From contig JABDCX010000007.1 of assembly GCA_013287915.1 (NCBI GenBank), positions 1-64,000 on the forward strand: a stretch of 64,000 nt of DNA. The letters run 5' to 3'. The DNA comes from Chlamydiota bacterium (GTDB taxonomy: Bacteria; Chlamydiota; Chlamydiia; Chlamydiales; Parachlamydiaceae). The notes below the pieces were generated by a model that saw only the letters and a list, made by a program, of their open reading frames with translations, did no database searches and had not been told where the DNA came from. The position numbers were made by a program, and so were the translations under genes. Below, piece by piece: positions 24,205 through 33,346 of this stretch (positions are counted from its first letter, which is position 1; each line of letters starts with the position of its first letter).

Positions 24205-26023
24205 AAATTCGCTTTTTTCTGGCTAGTTTCTTAGAATAGGCGATGATGTCGGCATTGATTTTGGCGACGTTTTGAAGGAAGGCGTATTTTTTCAAGGCGA
24301 TCTTGAGTTTGCCAATGACCTTTTCCTTTTTGGACAAACGCCGCAGGGTCAAGGCATGCCCTTCGCGACTTAATATCCTCGCATAGATCTCATTGAAAAT
24401 TTCCAAAACCGTCGTATAACCAATTTTCTCCACCAGCTCGGTTTCAATCAAAGCGGCGCGACCAGATTGGGTGAGCTCTAACTGCCCTCCGCGCACCTTT
24501 TGAATGGAACGCTCCGTTTCTTCCTTTAAAATCTTGAAATCTTCAACGATGCTTACCAAACTTTTTCGCAGCTCTTCCATCAACCGATTGACTTTATCAC
24601 GCTTCACATGGTGTAAGACGGCTCTTTTAATTTGTCGATTCAGCTGCTCGTGCAATGGATAGCGCCGCTTCATGAGTGTAGCTGACACCTTAGCCAAGGG
24701 GCGATTGGGAACATCGGGAAATCCAAGTCCCCCTTCCGTACAGTTAATGACCGTGATATGAGGGTGGTTTTTTGCAAAACCAGAGATCCACTCAGACTCA
24801 GCTACCCATTTCCACAAGGTGTGAGTTGGCTTGCCAAAAATATCTTTTTTGAGAATCGGCAAGGCATCGTTGCTCTCGACCTTACTCAAATGCTTTTTGG
24901 ATGTGGAAGGATCTTGAATGACGCCTGGGGCGTACTGTTTCATTCCCGTATAAGAAAGATCCATCCCCACAAAAACGATCGGATTGCATCCCATCGCATG
25001 CGCAATCTCGGCACAAAAATTGACGACGTTATGCCCTTCATCAATCGACTCACCCTTCCCCTTAATCTTCAACTTCTCATCAAAAAAATCGGCTGTGTCA
25101 TATCCCCCAGCGCCTGGAATGTACAATTTTGCCCCTCTGATTGCCATAAAGGCAGGGTGGTACAGCCGGTTGCGATAAAAGAAGGGCACCCCTTCGGCCT
25201 TATTCGACATCAACCGTTCCAATTGGGCAGGATTTGGGTCGATGCCTGCTCCAAAATGGGGATTAAACCCAGCAGAATTCAGGGCATTTAACGAAGATCC
25301 TCCTGCGAAGACGAGTGCCCGATCGAGAAGAGTGCTCAGATGGCGAATGTTTTTGGCCAGTGAAGGTCCGGCTCCGCAAATGATCGCAGGGACGTTCTTG
25401 AATTTTCCAAACAACCGCGTTCCTAAACAAGATTTAGGCAACTGCAGCAGATTCTGATAAAAATTGGTATAAAATCCAGCGCCGTAATTTAAATATTCAT
25501 CGAGCAGCGCATTGCGCACAGCCATGTCGTAAGCGATTTTATGGTGCAGCTCCTCGAAAGTCTCAGTGTTCAACTTCGGTTTAATGGCCGTGACAACGAA
25601 TGGGGTTAAAGCAAAATTCCAATAAAACGCATCGAATGTCGTGTTCGTTTCACGCAAGTTGTCAAAATAGAGCAATCTTACTTGGGCATCTTCGAGAATT
25701 TCCTTGCCAACGGGGTGTTCAAAGAGCGTTTTAATGGCATAAATATCATCTTCAAAAAAGACGAGATGCCTCTTTTCATTCCCCTTCAACCAGCGATGCA
25801 AAGCTTCGTAACACTCCCCCACCCCAACGCCATAGACGATGACCAATTCGACATCCTTTAAAGGGAGCGACTGCATCCACTTTTCGAGCACTTGTAAACT
25901 GGCTTTTTTGTGCAGCTTTCCAGCGGGCGTCCCCTCCATAAAAGCCAATAGGGTTGCTTCTCGCGGACACGAATGACGCCACAATTCCACATTCGTCTGA
26001 AATAAGCGGGGATTGACTTCCAT
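24203..26023 (-). CDS. Maf/DUF115 (MptE-like) glycosyltransferase family protein
   Basis: 606 residues. The central DUF115 core is clear: PAIICGAGPSLAKNIRHL, ALVFAGGSSLNALNSAG, FGAGIDPNPAQLERL (about 215-270) and later NPIVFVGMDLSYTG. The flanks match Maf family proteins (an N-terminal domain with VIVYGVGVGECYEALHRWL). In motile bacteria Maf proteins add nonulosonic acids to flagellin. No flagellar genes are expected here, so another acceptor is likely. The C-terminus is basic. It overlaps the upstream 986-residue paralogue by one base (TAATG), so the pair is translationally coupled. Confidence 0.85.
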   Translation of the reverse strand: MEVNPRLFQTNVELWRHSCPREATLLAFMEGTPAGKLHKKASLQVLEKWMQSLPLKDVELVIVYGVGVGECYEALHRWLKGNEKRHLVFFEDDIYAIKTLFEHPVGKEILEDAQVRLLYFDNLRETNTTFDAFYWNFALTPFVVTAIKPKLNTETFEELHHKIAYDMAVRNALLDEYLNYGAGFYTNFYQNLLQLPKSCLGTRLFGKFKNVPAIICGAGPSLAKNIRHLSTLLDRALVFAGGSSLNALNSAGFNPHFGAGIDPNPAQLERLMSNKAEGVPFFYRNRLYHPAFMAIRGAKLYIPGAGGYDTADFFDEKLKIKGKGESIDEGHNVVNFCAEIAHAMGCNPIVFVGMDLSYTGMKQYAPGVIQDPSTSKKHLSKVESNDALPILKKDIFGKPTHTLWKWVAESEWISGFAKNHPHITVINCTEGGLGFPDVPNRPLAKVSATLMKRRYPLHEQLNRQIKRAVLHHVKRDKVNRLMEELRKSLVSIVEDFKILKEETERSIQKVRGGQLELTQSGRAALIETELVEKIGYTTVLEIFNEIYARILSREGHALTLRRLSKKEKVIGKLKIALKKYAFLQNVAKINADIIAYSKKLARKKRI

Positions 26024-28983
26024 TATTTTTCTTGTTCCCCAGGAAAGGGCTTCTTCAAGGCTCTCATCAGTTCGGCCATATTCGCCTCGATTTTAGCAAG
26101 TTCTTCACTCAACTGTTTTCCTTGTTCTTGCACTTTTGCTTCCACAGCCTTTTGCAAGCTTAAATCTTTCCAGAGAGGCTCTGGAACTGCATCTGAGTGC
26201 AATACCTTTTCCATCTGGCTACTAAGCTCTTGCATCTTTAACAACTCTTCCTGCACAAATTTTATCTCCTTTTGGAGATCAACTTGCGTAGAAACCTGGG
26301 GCGTCAGCGTATTGAGATCGCGTACAACTGTTCCCAATGAATCGGTCAAGTTATTGAGCTCTTTCGCCATCTCATCAAAATACACATCTTCCATAAAGAG
26401 TGTCTCAATCGTGCGATTTCCCTCAAGGTCAAAGAAATTTTTCTCCACTAAATTGGAATCGCCATCGTACACCATTTCGATCCCAAGTTGGCCATTGGCA
26501 TGCCACTCGCGCGCAGTCTCGATGGGGCGATCGTTGGCGTAATGCGCCTCGATCCTCAATCGACCAAAAGGATCCCATATTTTTTCTACGCCGTGTCGCA
26601 AACCACGCTCATATTGAAGCGAACGGCTTAGACGCCCACAGTTGCTAAATAAAAAGACCTCTCCATTCAAAAGGCCCTTATCGTAAGGCAGTCTTGACCG
26701 TGGCAACCCATCCCTATAGAAATATTCCTGCATCCCGTGCGCTTGCCCATCGACAAACCGTTGAACGCTGTGAAATTCTCCTGAAGCGTAATAGCTCAAC
26801 ATTTTGCCCACCCTTTTGCCTCGGTTAAACCACGCGCGCGCCATCAAAGCACCATCCGGATGGTAAAATGAGGAGGGGCCGTGCAACTCCCCACCCAGGA
26901 AGTAGTGTTGCAGCTTAGCAGAGCCGTTGGGATAGTTGAGAATCAAAAAATCGTCTGGAACAAAGGGCATTGACACATTCAAATCCAATTCGGGATCGCT
27001 CATGGTCAAGATCCCATTCTCAAAGGCATACACTTCATCGGACAAGTGAAAAAGGGGATATTCCTCTTTGAGTTTCTTTTGAATCTCGTTTCCCTCTTTT
27101 GCCATCCAGGCAGCTTGCTGCGACGAGAGATCATTTTTTTGCGCAAGAGCCTCTTCAATCATTTCTCCATTGTTCATTGCGATCTTTCGGAGGTGCTCAT
27201 AGTGGTTTAAATCAAGAGCCGTTTTGTGATTCTCGATCCCCTCTGGTGTGTAATTATCTTTGAACCATTCTAACCGCGAAGATTCTAGGAGAAACATCTT
27301 TCGATAAGCCTCGTCATATGTCTGTAGAAATCCTTTATACCCCTCTTCTTCTTTCAGTTTTTGCACTAATCCTTCAATTAACTCTCGGCTGTCTTTTGCT
27401 CCTTTAGACAGAACATTGATGATCTCCTGGCAAATACCAGAACAACGTTTAAGACTGACGGCTAAAAGATCAAATGCGTTCTTAATCTTTTCCAACGTAA
27501 CGCTTTTTGGCATTTCTGACTGGTAAACCTCTCCCTGCAACCAGGTCTTGAAATCGTATCGCTTCGTGAGATATTGCTCTTTGACCTGTGCCAAAGGGAT
27601 ATTTGGAATGTCTGGGAATCCGATTCCCCCTTCGGTCGAATTGATCAGAGTCGCCTCTGGAAATCGATCTTTCGCCCCGCTATACCAAAGAGCTTCCCCG
27701 ACCCACTTCCAGAGCGTGTGGATCGGTTTTCCGTTGATATCCAATTTTGTAACCAATTCGTCTTGGTATTCCTTCGTTTTAAAATGGGTTTTCCGCTCGT
27801 GAAGGGGGTGATTGGCAATGCGTGAAGCGTAGGAAGCCTCTGCGCTGTACGCAAGGTCTATGCCCACACAAATGATCGGATTACAACCGAACGCCTCTGC
27901 AAGGTTTAAGCTGAGATTCAACACATTCAAACCATCATCGAATGAAACGTCTCCGATTCCTAGTTGATTTCCCAACCACGTAGGAAGGATATAACCGATC
28001 AATCCTGGAATGAAAAGATGCTCTCCGTGAATCAGATCTAAAGCGTCGGCATTCACCCGCCCACGGTAGAGAAAAGGCGTTTCATACCCTTGAGTCATGA
28101 TCATGCGCGTCACTTGCGCCGGATTCGGATCGATCCCCACATAGAGATGGGGAGCCACTTTTCCTCCCTCAACGGCATTAATGCCAGTTCCACCTGCAAT
28201 AATGAGCGCCCGATCGCTTAAGGTCCGCAACACATCGATGTTCTTGTCTAAAGAGGGTCCAGCCCCGCAGACGATAGCTGGAACGCCCTTGAAAGCACCA
28301 AGTAAACCTTGCACGAGATAAGAATCGGAAATTTTCAGACTATTTTCGTAAAAATTCTTCAACACAATCGAGCGAGTTATATGGTACTCTGCCATGGAAA
28401 GATAGTTGAACGTTGCCATGAAAGAGAACATCGATTTATTCAGTTCTGCCTTCTGAGTAAATTCCCTTTGGTAGTAAGGGGAGGCGTAGACTGCATAGGG
28501 ATGGAGAGAGAACATGGTCAGATGGGAGCTAAGCGCGTCCCACGATTCTTGAGACGCTTCAAAGAGACAAAGTTGCGCTTGAGGATCGGTTAAAAACTGC
28601 GAGGCTCTCTTTGTTTCTAAAAAGCGATGAACCACTTCCGGTTGATCTTCGATAAAGATCAGGAGACGACCTGCCCCTCCCTGTAACCACTTTGAAGCCG
28701 CCTCATAAACATATCCGAGGCCAATCCCAAAGACATAGACAACGATAACATTACTCAAATGCAAGCCATTAAACCACTCTTGCGCTTCTTTTAAGGGATC
28801 TGTTTCAGAGTGATAAAAAAATGTTTTTTGATGATCGGAATGTTTCAGATTTTCTGATCCGTTCGCGGCTTTGACAAAAGCTGTCTTAGAACAATCCAGG
28901 GCGCGGATTTTTGCCGCATCATTCGGAAATTGACGCGCCCATAGATCGCAATTTTTTTCAAATAGCTCTTGAGAAGAATTCAC
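26023..28983 (-). CDS. Maf/DUF115 protein with C-terminal MORN-like repeats
   Basis: 986 residues and clearly paralogous to the next gene in its first two thirds: VVYVFGIGLGYVYEAASKWL, PAIVCGAGPSLDKNIDVL, ALIIAGGTGINAVEGG, LYVGIDPNPAQVTRM. About residues 695-835 carry at least five short repeats of the YwqK/MORN kind (GELHGPSSFYHPDG, GQAHGMQEYFYRDG, GLLNGEVFLFSNCG, GLRHGVEKIWDPFG, Y-DRPIETAREWHANG), followed by a coiled-coil tail (about 870-980). This fusion of a Maf-type domain and MORN-like repeats is unusual. It overlaps the upstream gene by 4 bp (ATGA). Confidence 0.85.
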   Translation of the reverse strand: MNSSQELFEKNCDLWARQFPNDAAKIRALDCSKTAFVKAANGSENLKHSDHQKTFFYHSETDPLKEAQEWFNGLHLSNVIVVYVFGIGLGYVYEAASKWLQGGAGRLLIFIEDQPEVVHRFLETKRASQFLTDPQAQLCLFEASQESWDALSSHLTMFSLHPYAVYASPYYQREFTQKAELNKSMFSFMATFNYLSMAEYHITRSIVLKNFYENSLKISDSYLVQGLLGAFKGVPAIVCGAGPSLDKNIDVLRTLSDRALIIAGGTGINAVEGGKVAPHLYVGIDPNPAQVTRMIMTQGYETPFLYRGRVNADALDLIHGEHLFIPGLIGYILPTWLGNQLGIGDVSFDDGLNVLNLSLNLAEAFGCNPIICVGIDLAYSAEASYASRIANHPLHERKTHFKTKEYQDELVTKLDINGKPIHTLWKWVGEALWYSGAKDRFPEATLINSTEGGIGFPDIPNIPLAQVKEQYLTKRYDFKTWLQGEVYQSEMPKSVTLEKIKNAFDLLAVSLKRCSGICQEIINVLSKGAKDSRELIEGLVQKLKEEEGYKGFLQTYDEAYRKMFLLESSRLEWFKDNYTPEGIENHKTALDLNHYEHLRKIAMNNGEMIEEALAQKNDLSSQQAAWMAKEGNEIQKKLKEEYPLFHLSDEVYAFENGILTMSDPELDLNVSMPFVPDDFLILNYPNGSAKLQHYFLGGELHGPSSFYHPDGALMARAWFNRGKRVGKMLSYYASGEFHSVQRFVDGQAHGMQEYFYRDGLPRSRLPYDKGLLNGEVFLFSNCGRLSRSLQYERGLRHGVEKIWDPFGRLRIEAHYANDRPIETAREWHANGQLGIEMVYDGDSNLVEKNFFDLEGNRTIETLFMEDVYFDEMAKELNNLTDSLGTVVRDLNTLTPQVSTQVDLQKEIKFVQEELLKMQELSSQMEKVLHSDAVPEPLWKDLSLQKAVEAKVQEQGKQLSEELAKIEANMAELMRALKKPFPGEQEK

Positions 28984-29447
28984 TCTATCTTCCGGTTGAT
29001 GTCGCCGCCCATGTGGCGGAACTTTCCTTTCCTCTTCTTACCGCTTCCCTTTTCCAATTCCTTTTTTGTCTTCGGAGGTTCTTGCGTAACGCTCGGTTGA
29101 ATTTGCGTCTTCTCTTTTTCAATGATATTTTGTTGAAGAGACTTTGCCCACGTCAAGAGTTCGTTGCTCTTTTGAATAAGCCTCTTTTCCTGAGGAGTCG
29201 TGCCTTCATCTAATGGTGGCAAAAAAGGTTGCAGGTTTTTGGGAATTTCCTCTTTGGACAGTGTTAGGATCTTTTCACTCAAAGCCTCAAATTTACAGAC
29301 ATCCCTTTCGATCTTCTCGAGTTTCTCTTGCACATCTTTTGGGATATTTAAATCGTCTAACGGGATGTTCTTATGATCCTCGATCTTTTGGAGTAAGGCA
29401 CGCATTTCCTCCAACATTTTCTCATATGGATTATCATCATCTGCCAT
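28980..29447 (-). CDS. small coiled-coil protein, first gene of the Maf operon
   Basis: 155 residues, highly charged and helical: MADDDNPYEKMLEEMRALLQKI at the front, a proline-bearing middle (FLPPLDEGTTPQEKRLIQK) and a Lys/Gly-rich tail (KGSGKKRKGKFRHMGGD). No family recognised. Its stop overlaps the start of the 986-residue Maf protein as ATGA, so it is probably co-translated and may be a partner or chaperone. A TATAAT -10 is on the minus strand at 29475-29480 in a poly-A/T tract. Confidence 0.7.
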   Translation of the reverse strand: MADDDNPYEKMLEEMRALLQKIEDHKNIPLDDLNIPKDVQEKLEKIERDVCKFEALSEKILTLSKEEIPKNLQPFLPPLDEGTTPQEKRLIQKSNELLTWAKSLQQNIIEKEKTQIQPSVTQEPPKTKKELEKGSGKKRKGKFRHMGGDINRKIE

Positions 29448-29524
29448 ACCCTTCCCCCTTGATCCCTTTACTCTATTATAGAAAAAAAATAAAAAAAAAT
29501 ATACACAATAAGGAAGGAGCGCCC

Positions 29525-29839
29525 ATGATCAAACTCGCCAACGTCACTGATGTCCCTGAGGGAAGGGGGATCGTTGTGCCTGCGCCGCACGGGCAAGAAA
29601 TCGCTCTATTCAAGATCAAAGGGCAAATTTATGCCCTGAACAACTCGTGTCCGCACATGGGTGGCCCTCTCGGAGAGGGGGAAATCGAGGGATGTGTCGT
29701 CACCTGTCCTTGGCACGGGTGGCAATTCGACGTGAAAGATGGCAGTTGCGTCAACATGCCCGGGGAAGAGGCGGAACATATCCCCATTATCATCAAAAAC
29801 GGTGAAATTTTCCTCAATCAAGACGAGGTCAATGCTTGA
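29525..29839 (+). CDS. Rieske-type [2Fe-2S] ferredoxin
   Basis: 104 residues from the ATG at 29525, directly after AAGGAAGGAG. A longer in-frame reading from 29213 has no sensible N-terminus and is rejected. Both Rieske cluster boxes are present: C42-P-H44-MGG and C61-P-W-H64-G, with the usual PLGEGEIEG between. Single-domain proteins of this type act as electron carriers (as in ring-hydroxylating systems or NirD). No oxygenase neighbour is present, so the partner is unknown. The last 22 bp overlap the convergent HsdR_N-like gene. Confidence 0.93.
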   Translation: MIKLANVTDVPEGRGIVVPAPHGQEIALFKIKGQIYALNNSCPHMGGPLGEGEIEGCVVTCPWHGWQFDVKDGSCVNMPGEEAEHIPIIIKNGEIFLNQDEVNA

Positions 29840-30297
29840 TAGGAGGGAAGCGCATCGCTGAAGAGCCACTCCCCTGTGCGGGGATCGCGCTGGCCGACTT
29901 GTACCTGCGTCTCGTTTGCAATAGCCACGTAGCGAGAACGCACTAAGATTTGATAGCCTAACACCTGATTGATCACTTTCCAGGTTAAAGGGACAGCCTT
30001 GCATTCGATGACGAGAAGAGGCTCCAAAGAGTTACCTTGCGGACTATAGCACACGATATCGACCCGTCGATTGGGAATTTGACGTGGATCCACCTCAGCG
30101 AGGTGGGGAAGCTGCCGGATCGCCTTTTCTACAGCGATCAGCTCGATTGGGAATCCCAAAATTTCCACAAGGGTGCACAAAAGACGCTGCCTGACCTGTT
30201 CCTCAGGAGAGGCTACCACCCATTGACGCCGGATCTGACAAAAAAGAGCGGGAGAACTACTCAGCAATATGGGCTTCGATGACACCAAAATCCCCAT
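29818..30297 (-). CDS. HsdR_N-like (PD-(D/E)XK) nuclease-domain protein
   Basis: 159 residues resembling the stand-alone N-terminal domain of type I restriction endonucleases (HSDR_N_2): IRRQWVVASPEEQVRQRLLCTLVE at the front and R-VDIVCYSP-(14)-LLVIECKA, the Asp ... Glu-x-Lys active-site pattern (about residues 78-100). Stand-alone versions are widespread in Bacteroidetes and Chlamydiae without a restriction system; the role is unknown. The start at 30297 overlaps the hpf 3' end by 41 bp; a TTG near 30266 is an alternative. It converges on the Rieske gene. Confidence 0.78.
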   Translation of the reverse strand: MGILVSSKPILLSSSPALFCQIRRQWVVASPEEQVRQRLLCTLVEILGFPIELIAVEKAIRQLPHLAEVDPRQIPNRRVDIVCYSPQGNSLEPLLVIECKAVPLTWKVINQVLGYQILVRSRYVAIANETQVQVGQRDPRTGEWLFSDALPSYQALTSS

Positions 30298-30901
30298 CTT
30301 TTCTGCGATACATGATCTTCAGGCCATAATCCCTTTCACAAAAGTAGACCATGAATGGGTCACCCGATTGCTCCATTTTGACAATGGCTTCGCCATCAGA
30401 GAGAGTTTTAACCGCTTTTTTCTCTTCCTTGACAATCTGATGGGGACGGTATTTGTCCAGCAAGCGAAGACGCGTTTCCTCTTCAATGTCATCGTTAACT
30501 TCGCTGATTTCCTGATCGGTGGCTGAACGCAACACATTCACATTCATCGATAAAACCAAACCGTTGCGCTCGTGATGATTGATCATGCGGTCTTTGTATT
30601 TTTTTAATTGGGTTTCCACTTTATCGACCGCCATGTCGATCGAAACGTACATGTTATTGGTACTTGCCTGGCTTTTCAGCTTCACATTGTCCACCTTGAC
30701 CACGATATCGACGCGATGTTCGATTTTCTGAATATCCATCGTAACAGTGGCATCGATTAGCCGATGACCAAAACGCTCGAGTTTTGACACTTTTTCTAAT
30801 GCGTAATTTTTCATCGCTTCAGTGATTTCCATGTGACGAGCTGTGATTGTCACATTATATGTAGCATTCTCGAACTCAGCAGCTTTTGACTTGCGGCTCA
30901 T
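30257..30901 (-). CDS. hpf: long-form ribosome hibernation promoting factor
   Basis: 214 residues from the ATG at 30901, with AGGTGA six bases upstream; a GTG at 30910 is possible but worse placed. The N-terminal RaiA-like domain (NVTITARHMEITEAMKNYALEKVSKLERF, then IEHRVDIVVKVDNVKLKSQASTNNMYVSIDMAVDKVETQLKKYKDR) and the C-terminal dimerisation domain (DGEAIVKMEQSGDPFMVYF and RRKDGDFGVIEAHI) are both intact. Long HPFs dimerise 70S ribosomes into inactive 100S particles. This suits the elementary-body resting stage of a chlamydia. A TATAAT -10 is on the minus strand at 30951-30956. Confidence 0.93.
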   Translation of the reverse strand: MSRKSKAAEFENATYNVTITARHMEITEAMKNYALEKVSKLERFGHRLIDATVTMDIQKIEHRVDIVVKVDNVKLKSQASTNNMYVSIDMAVDKVETQLKKYKDRMINHHERNGLVLSMNVNVLRSATDQEISEVNDDIEEETRLRLLDKYRPHQIVKEEKKAVKTLSDGEAIVKMEQSGDPFMVYFCERDYGLKIMYRRKDGDFGVIEAHIAE

Positions 30902-31003
30902 ATATATCACCTCATGTTCTTTGGGTTAGAAGCCCAGGCTCCACGCCCCTATTATACAACAATAAATTTAAGTGTAGTAGTTATTTTGTGACACGAGTAG
31001 AGA

Positions 31004-31077
31004 TGCACCGAAGAGGGCTCGAACCTCTAACCACCCGGTTCGAAGCCGGGTACTCTATCCGATTGAGCTATCGGTGC
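31004..31077 (-). tRNA. tRNA-Arg (anticodon TCG)
   Basis: 74 nt cloverleaf read on the minus strand: acceptor GCACCGA / TCGGTGC with discriminator A, D-arm AGCTCAATCGGATAGAGT, anticodon stem CCCGG / CCGGG around loop CTTCGAA (anticodon TCG, reading CGA and other CGN codons) and T-arm with GGTTCGAGCC. The CCA end is not encoded. Confidence 0.93.
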
Positions 31078-31159
31078 ATGAAAATTAAGCAGTATTCTAG
31101 CCCCAAGGGAGTAATAAAACAAGTCAAAAATAACAGTGCAGTAGAGTATACTGTGAGCT

Positions 31160-31780
31160 ATGGAGACAAGACACACCACACAAGGGATCATCGTCAAGGC
31201 AGTCCCCTACCAGGACTTCCACCGGATCATCACCCTCTTCACCCCAGACAAAGGGCTGCTCTCTTTGTTTGTGCGCGGTGCCTTTAAAAAGGGGGGTGGA
31301 GGCTCCTCGACCCCGCTTGCTACTGTTGAAGTGACATACCAAGAAAAAGCAACTGGCTTACACGCGTGTTTGGAGATCGATGCTCTCGACATGCGGCTAG
31401 CGATCCGACAAAATCTCCCCTCGCTGGAAGCCGCCTGCCACATGCTCCGGACGGTGCAGCAAAGTCAAGTCCCGGAGAAAGCAGCCCCGCTTCTCTATCA
31501 ACTCCTCCTCTTTTATCTGGAGAAGCTCCCCCAAACGCCGTGCCCTGCCGTCTTATCCACCAGTTTTCTCCTCAAAACATTGCGCTACGAGGGCTTGTTG
31601 GCGTTCCCTTCTGCCTCTCTCCAACATGCCCTGCCCGCTGGGTTTCTTCTAGATGAGGCCGAACAGGCACTCACCTGCGTGCTTGCGCTCTGCGATGCTC
31701 ATTCGCAACTCCTCCCTCTGGAGGTTTCCCCTGCCTTCCAAAAAAAAATCGAGCATCTCTTCGCCCACCTTCTACGGTAA
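31160..31780 (+). CDS. recO: DNA repair protein RecO
   Basis: 206 residues. The N-terminal OB-fold region matches RecO: TQGIIVKAVPYQDFHRIITLFTPDKGLLSLFVRGA followed by a basic loop, then the LLVTYQEK-like strand and a helical C-terminal part with LLKTLRYEGLL. RecO, with RecR, loads RecA on SSB-coated single-stranded DNA. It is somewhat shorter than E. coli RecO and the C-terminal zinc-binding cysteines are not evident. It lies between two tRNA genes. Confidence 0.85.
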   Translation: METRHTTQGIIVKAVPYQDFHRIITLFTPDKGLLSLFVRGAFKKGGGGSSTPLATVEVTYQEKATGLHACLEIDALDMRLAIRQNLPSLEAACHMLRTVQQSQVPEKAAPLLYQLLLFYLEKLPQTPCPAVLSTSFLLKTLRYEGLLAFPSASLQHALPAGFLLDEAEQALTCVLALCDAHSQLLPLEVSPAFQKKIEHLFAHLLR

Positions 31781-31850
31781 AGACTGTTTTTCCAGTTGCG
31801 CTGATATCGTGGCGAATGGTATCATCTTGCTTTTCAAATCGTGAATCCAA

Positions 31851-31934
31851 GCGAAAGTGGCGGAATTGGTATACGCGCTACTTTGAGGTGGTAGTGAGGG
31901 TTTCCTCGTGGGGGTTCAAGTCCCCCCTTTCGCA
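31851..31934 (+). tRNA. tRNA-Leu (anticodon GAG)
   Basis: 84 nt class II tRNA: acceptor GCGAAAG / CTTTCGC with discriminator A (31934), D-arm GGCGGAATTGGTATACGC, anticodon arm CTACT-TTGAGGT-GGTAG (anticodon GAG), a short variable arm and T-arm GGGGGTTCAAGTCCCCC. It ends 17 bp before the der start. Confidence 0.92.
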
Positions 31935-31951
31935 TTTCCTCTGTAAAACTT

Positions 31952-33346
31952 ATGAACCACTTACCTAAAATCGCCATTGTTGGCCGCCCAAACGTCGGCA
32001 AATCGGCGCTGTTTAATCGGATTGCAAAGAAAAAAATTGCAATTGTCGACGAAGCGGAAGGCGTGACCCGCGATCGCCTCTATACAGACGCCGATTTTTT
32101 TGGTCGCCCTTTTCAATTGATCGATACAGGCGGCATCGACGCCCGTTCGAAAGCCGACTTCAACGAACACATCAAAAGACAAGCCGAGATCGCGATCGAA
32201 GAGGCCGATAGCCTCATCATGGTCGTCGATGCCCGAGTTGGACCCACTTCGCTCGATGAAGAATTAGCAAAAATTTTGCTCCGCACCCACAAGCCCGTTT
32301 GCTTGGCCGTCAACAAAATCGACAACGAAGAGCAACTGGTGATGATGCACCCGTTTCACCGCTTTGGAATCAAGGAGATGGTCCCCGTTTCAGCCACACA
32401 AGGGTGGCACATCGCAGAGCTGCTCGAGGCAGCCTTTTCCAAGCTCTCTAAAGAGCCCACAGAAGGCGAATCAGCTAAAGGAATCCGCCTCGCGGTTGTG
32501 GGGCGCCCAAACGTCGGCAAATCGTCATTAGTGAACTATCTCCTCGATGAAGAGCGCTGCATCGTCAGCCCCATTCCAGGCACAACGCGAGACAGCGTAG
32601 ATATCCCTTTCACCGTTAATGGCGTGCTCTATCAGCTGATCGACACAGCCGGGATCCGCCGCAAACACGCCGAGCACGAAGTGGTCGACAAATTTGCTGC
32701 CATCCGCACCACAAGAGCCATTGAGCGCGCCGACATCTGCTTGCTCATGCTCGATGCGCAACAAGGGCTCACCCGAGAAGAAAAGAAAATCGCCAACACG
32801 ATTGAGGAAGAGGGAAAAGGGTGCATTTTGCTCTTCAACAAATGGGATCTCGTCAAAGGATTCCGGATGGAGCACTGCCTAAAAGGGATTGAAGAGGAAG
32901 CGCCTTTTCTCCAACACTGTCCAAAACTGTTCCTCTCGGCAAAAACCGGGCGGAACGTCGAAAAGATCTTCGAAATGGTGCAACAAGTCACTGGCGATTT
33001 AGAAAAGAGAATTCCAACCCACCAGCTCAATAAATTTATCGCCGGCTGCATCCAACGCAACCACCCGCCGATGATCCAAGGAAAACGCCTAAGAATCTAC
33101 TACATGGCCCAAGTGGGGATCAGGCCACCGACTTTCGTGCTGTTCGTCAACTACCCCAATCTCATGACAGACACCTATCTCAAATACGTCTACAACCAAT
33201 TCCGGGATGAATACGGCTTTCATGGCCTTCCCCTCAACATCTACATGCGCGGCAAGAAAAAGAAAGATCGCGAAGGCGCCCATGAGGACCTTGAGACCAC
33301 TGTAGACAATGAGAACCTTGAGGACTTTGAGGACGACGAGGTTTAA
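31952..33346 (+). CDS. der: ribosome biogenesis GTPase Der (EngA)
   Basis: 464 residues with two tandem GTPase domains, diagnostic of Der: G1 GRPNVGKS at residues 11-18 and again near 183-190, DTGG and DTAG (G3), NKID and NKWD (G4), then the C-terminal KH-like domain (FVLFVNYPNLMTDTYLKYVYNQFRDEYGFHGLPLNIYMRGKKKKD). Der acts in 50S subunit assembly. The tail adds an acidic stretch (EDLETTVDNENLEDFEDDEV) coded by near-repeats of gaggaccttgag. The stop codon overlaps that of the convergent vapC-like gene by 4 bp. Confidence 0.97.
   Translation: MNHLPKIAIVGRPNVGKSALFNRIAKKKIAIVDEAEGVTRDRLYTDADFFGRPFQLIDTGGIDARSKADFNEHIKRQAEIAIEEADSLIMVVDARVGPTSLDEELAKILLRTHKPVCLAVNKIDNEEQLVMMHPFHRFGIKEMVPVSATQGWHIAELLEAAFSKLSKEPTEGESAKGIRLAVVGRPNVGKSSLVNYLLDEERCIVSPIPGTTRDSVDIPFTVNGVLYQLIDTAGIRRKHAEHEVVDKFAAIRTTRAIERADICLLMLDAQQGLTREEKKIANTIEEEGKGCILLFNKWDLVKGFRMEHCLKGIEEEAPFLQHCPKLFLSAKTGRNVEKIFEMVQQVTGDLEKRIPTHQLNKFIAGCIQRNHPPMIQGKRLRIYYMAQVGIRPPTFVLFVNYPNLMTDTYLKYVYNQFRDEYGFHGLPLNIYMRGKKKKDREGAHEDLETTVDNENLEDFEDDEV

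Noticed and set aside
24203-28983. Functional flagellin glycosylation genes
   Set aside because: The Maf resemblance is clear, but there are no flagellar or flagellin genes in the window, so the acceptor is left open.
29213-29524. N-terminal extension of the Rieske protein
   Set aside because: The extra 104 residues overlap the minus-strand coiled-coil gene and a clear AAGGAAGGAG precedes the ATG at 29525.
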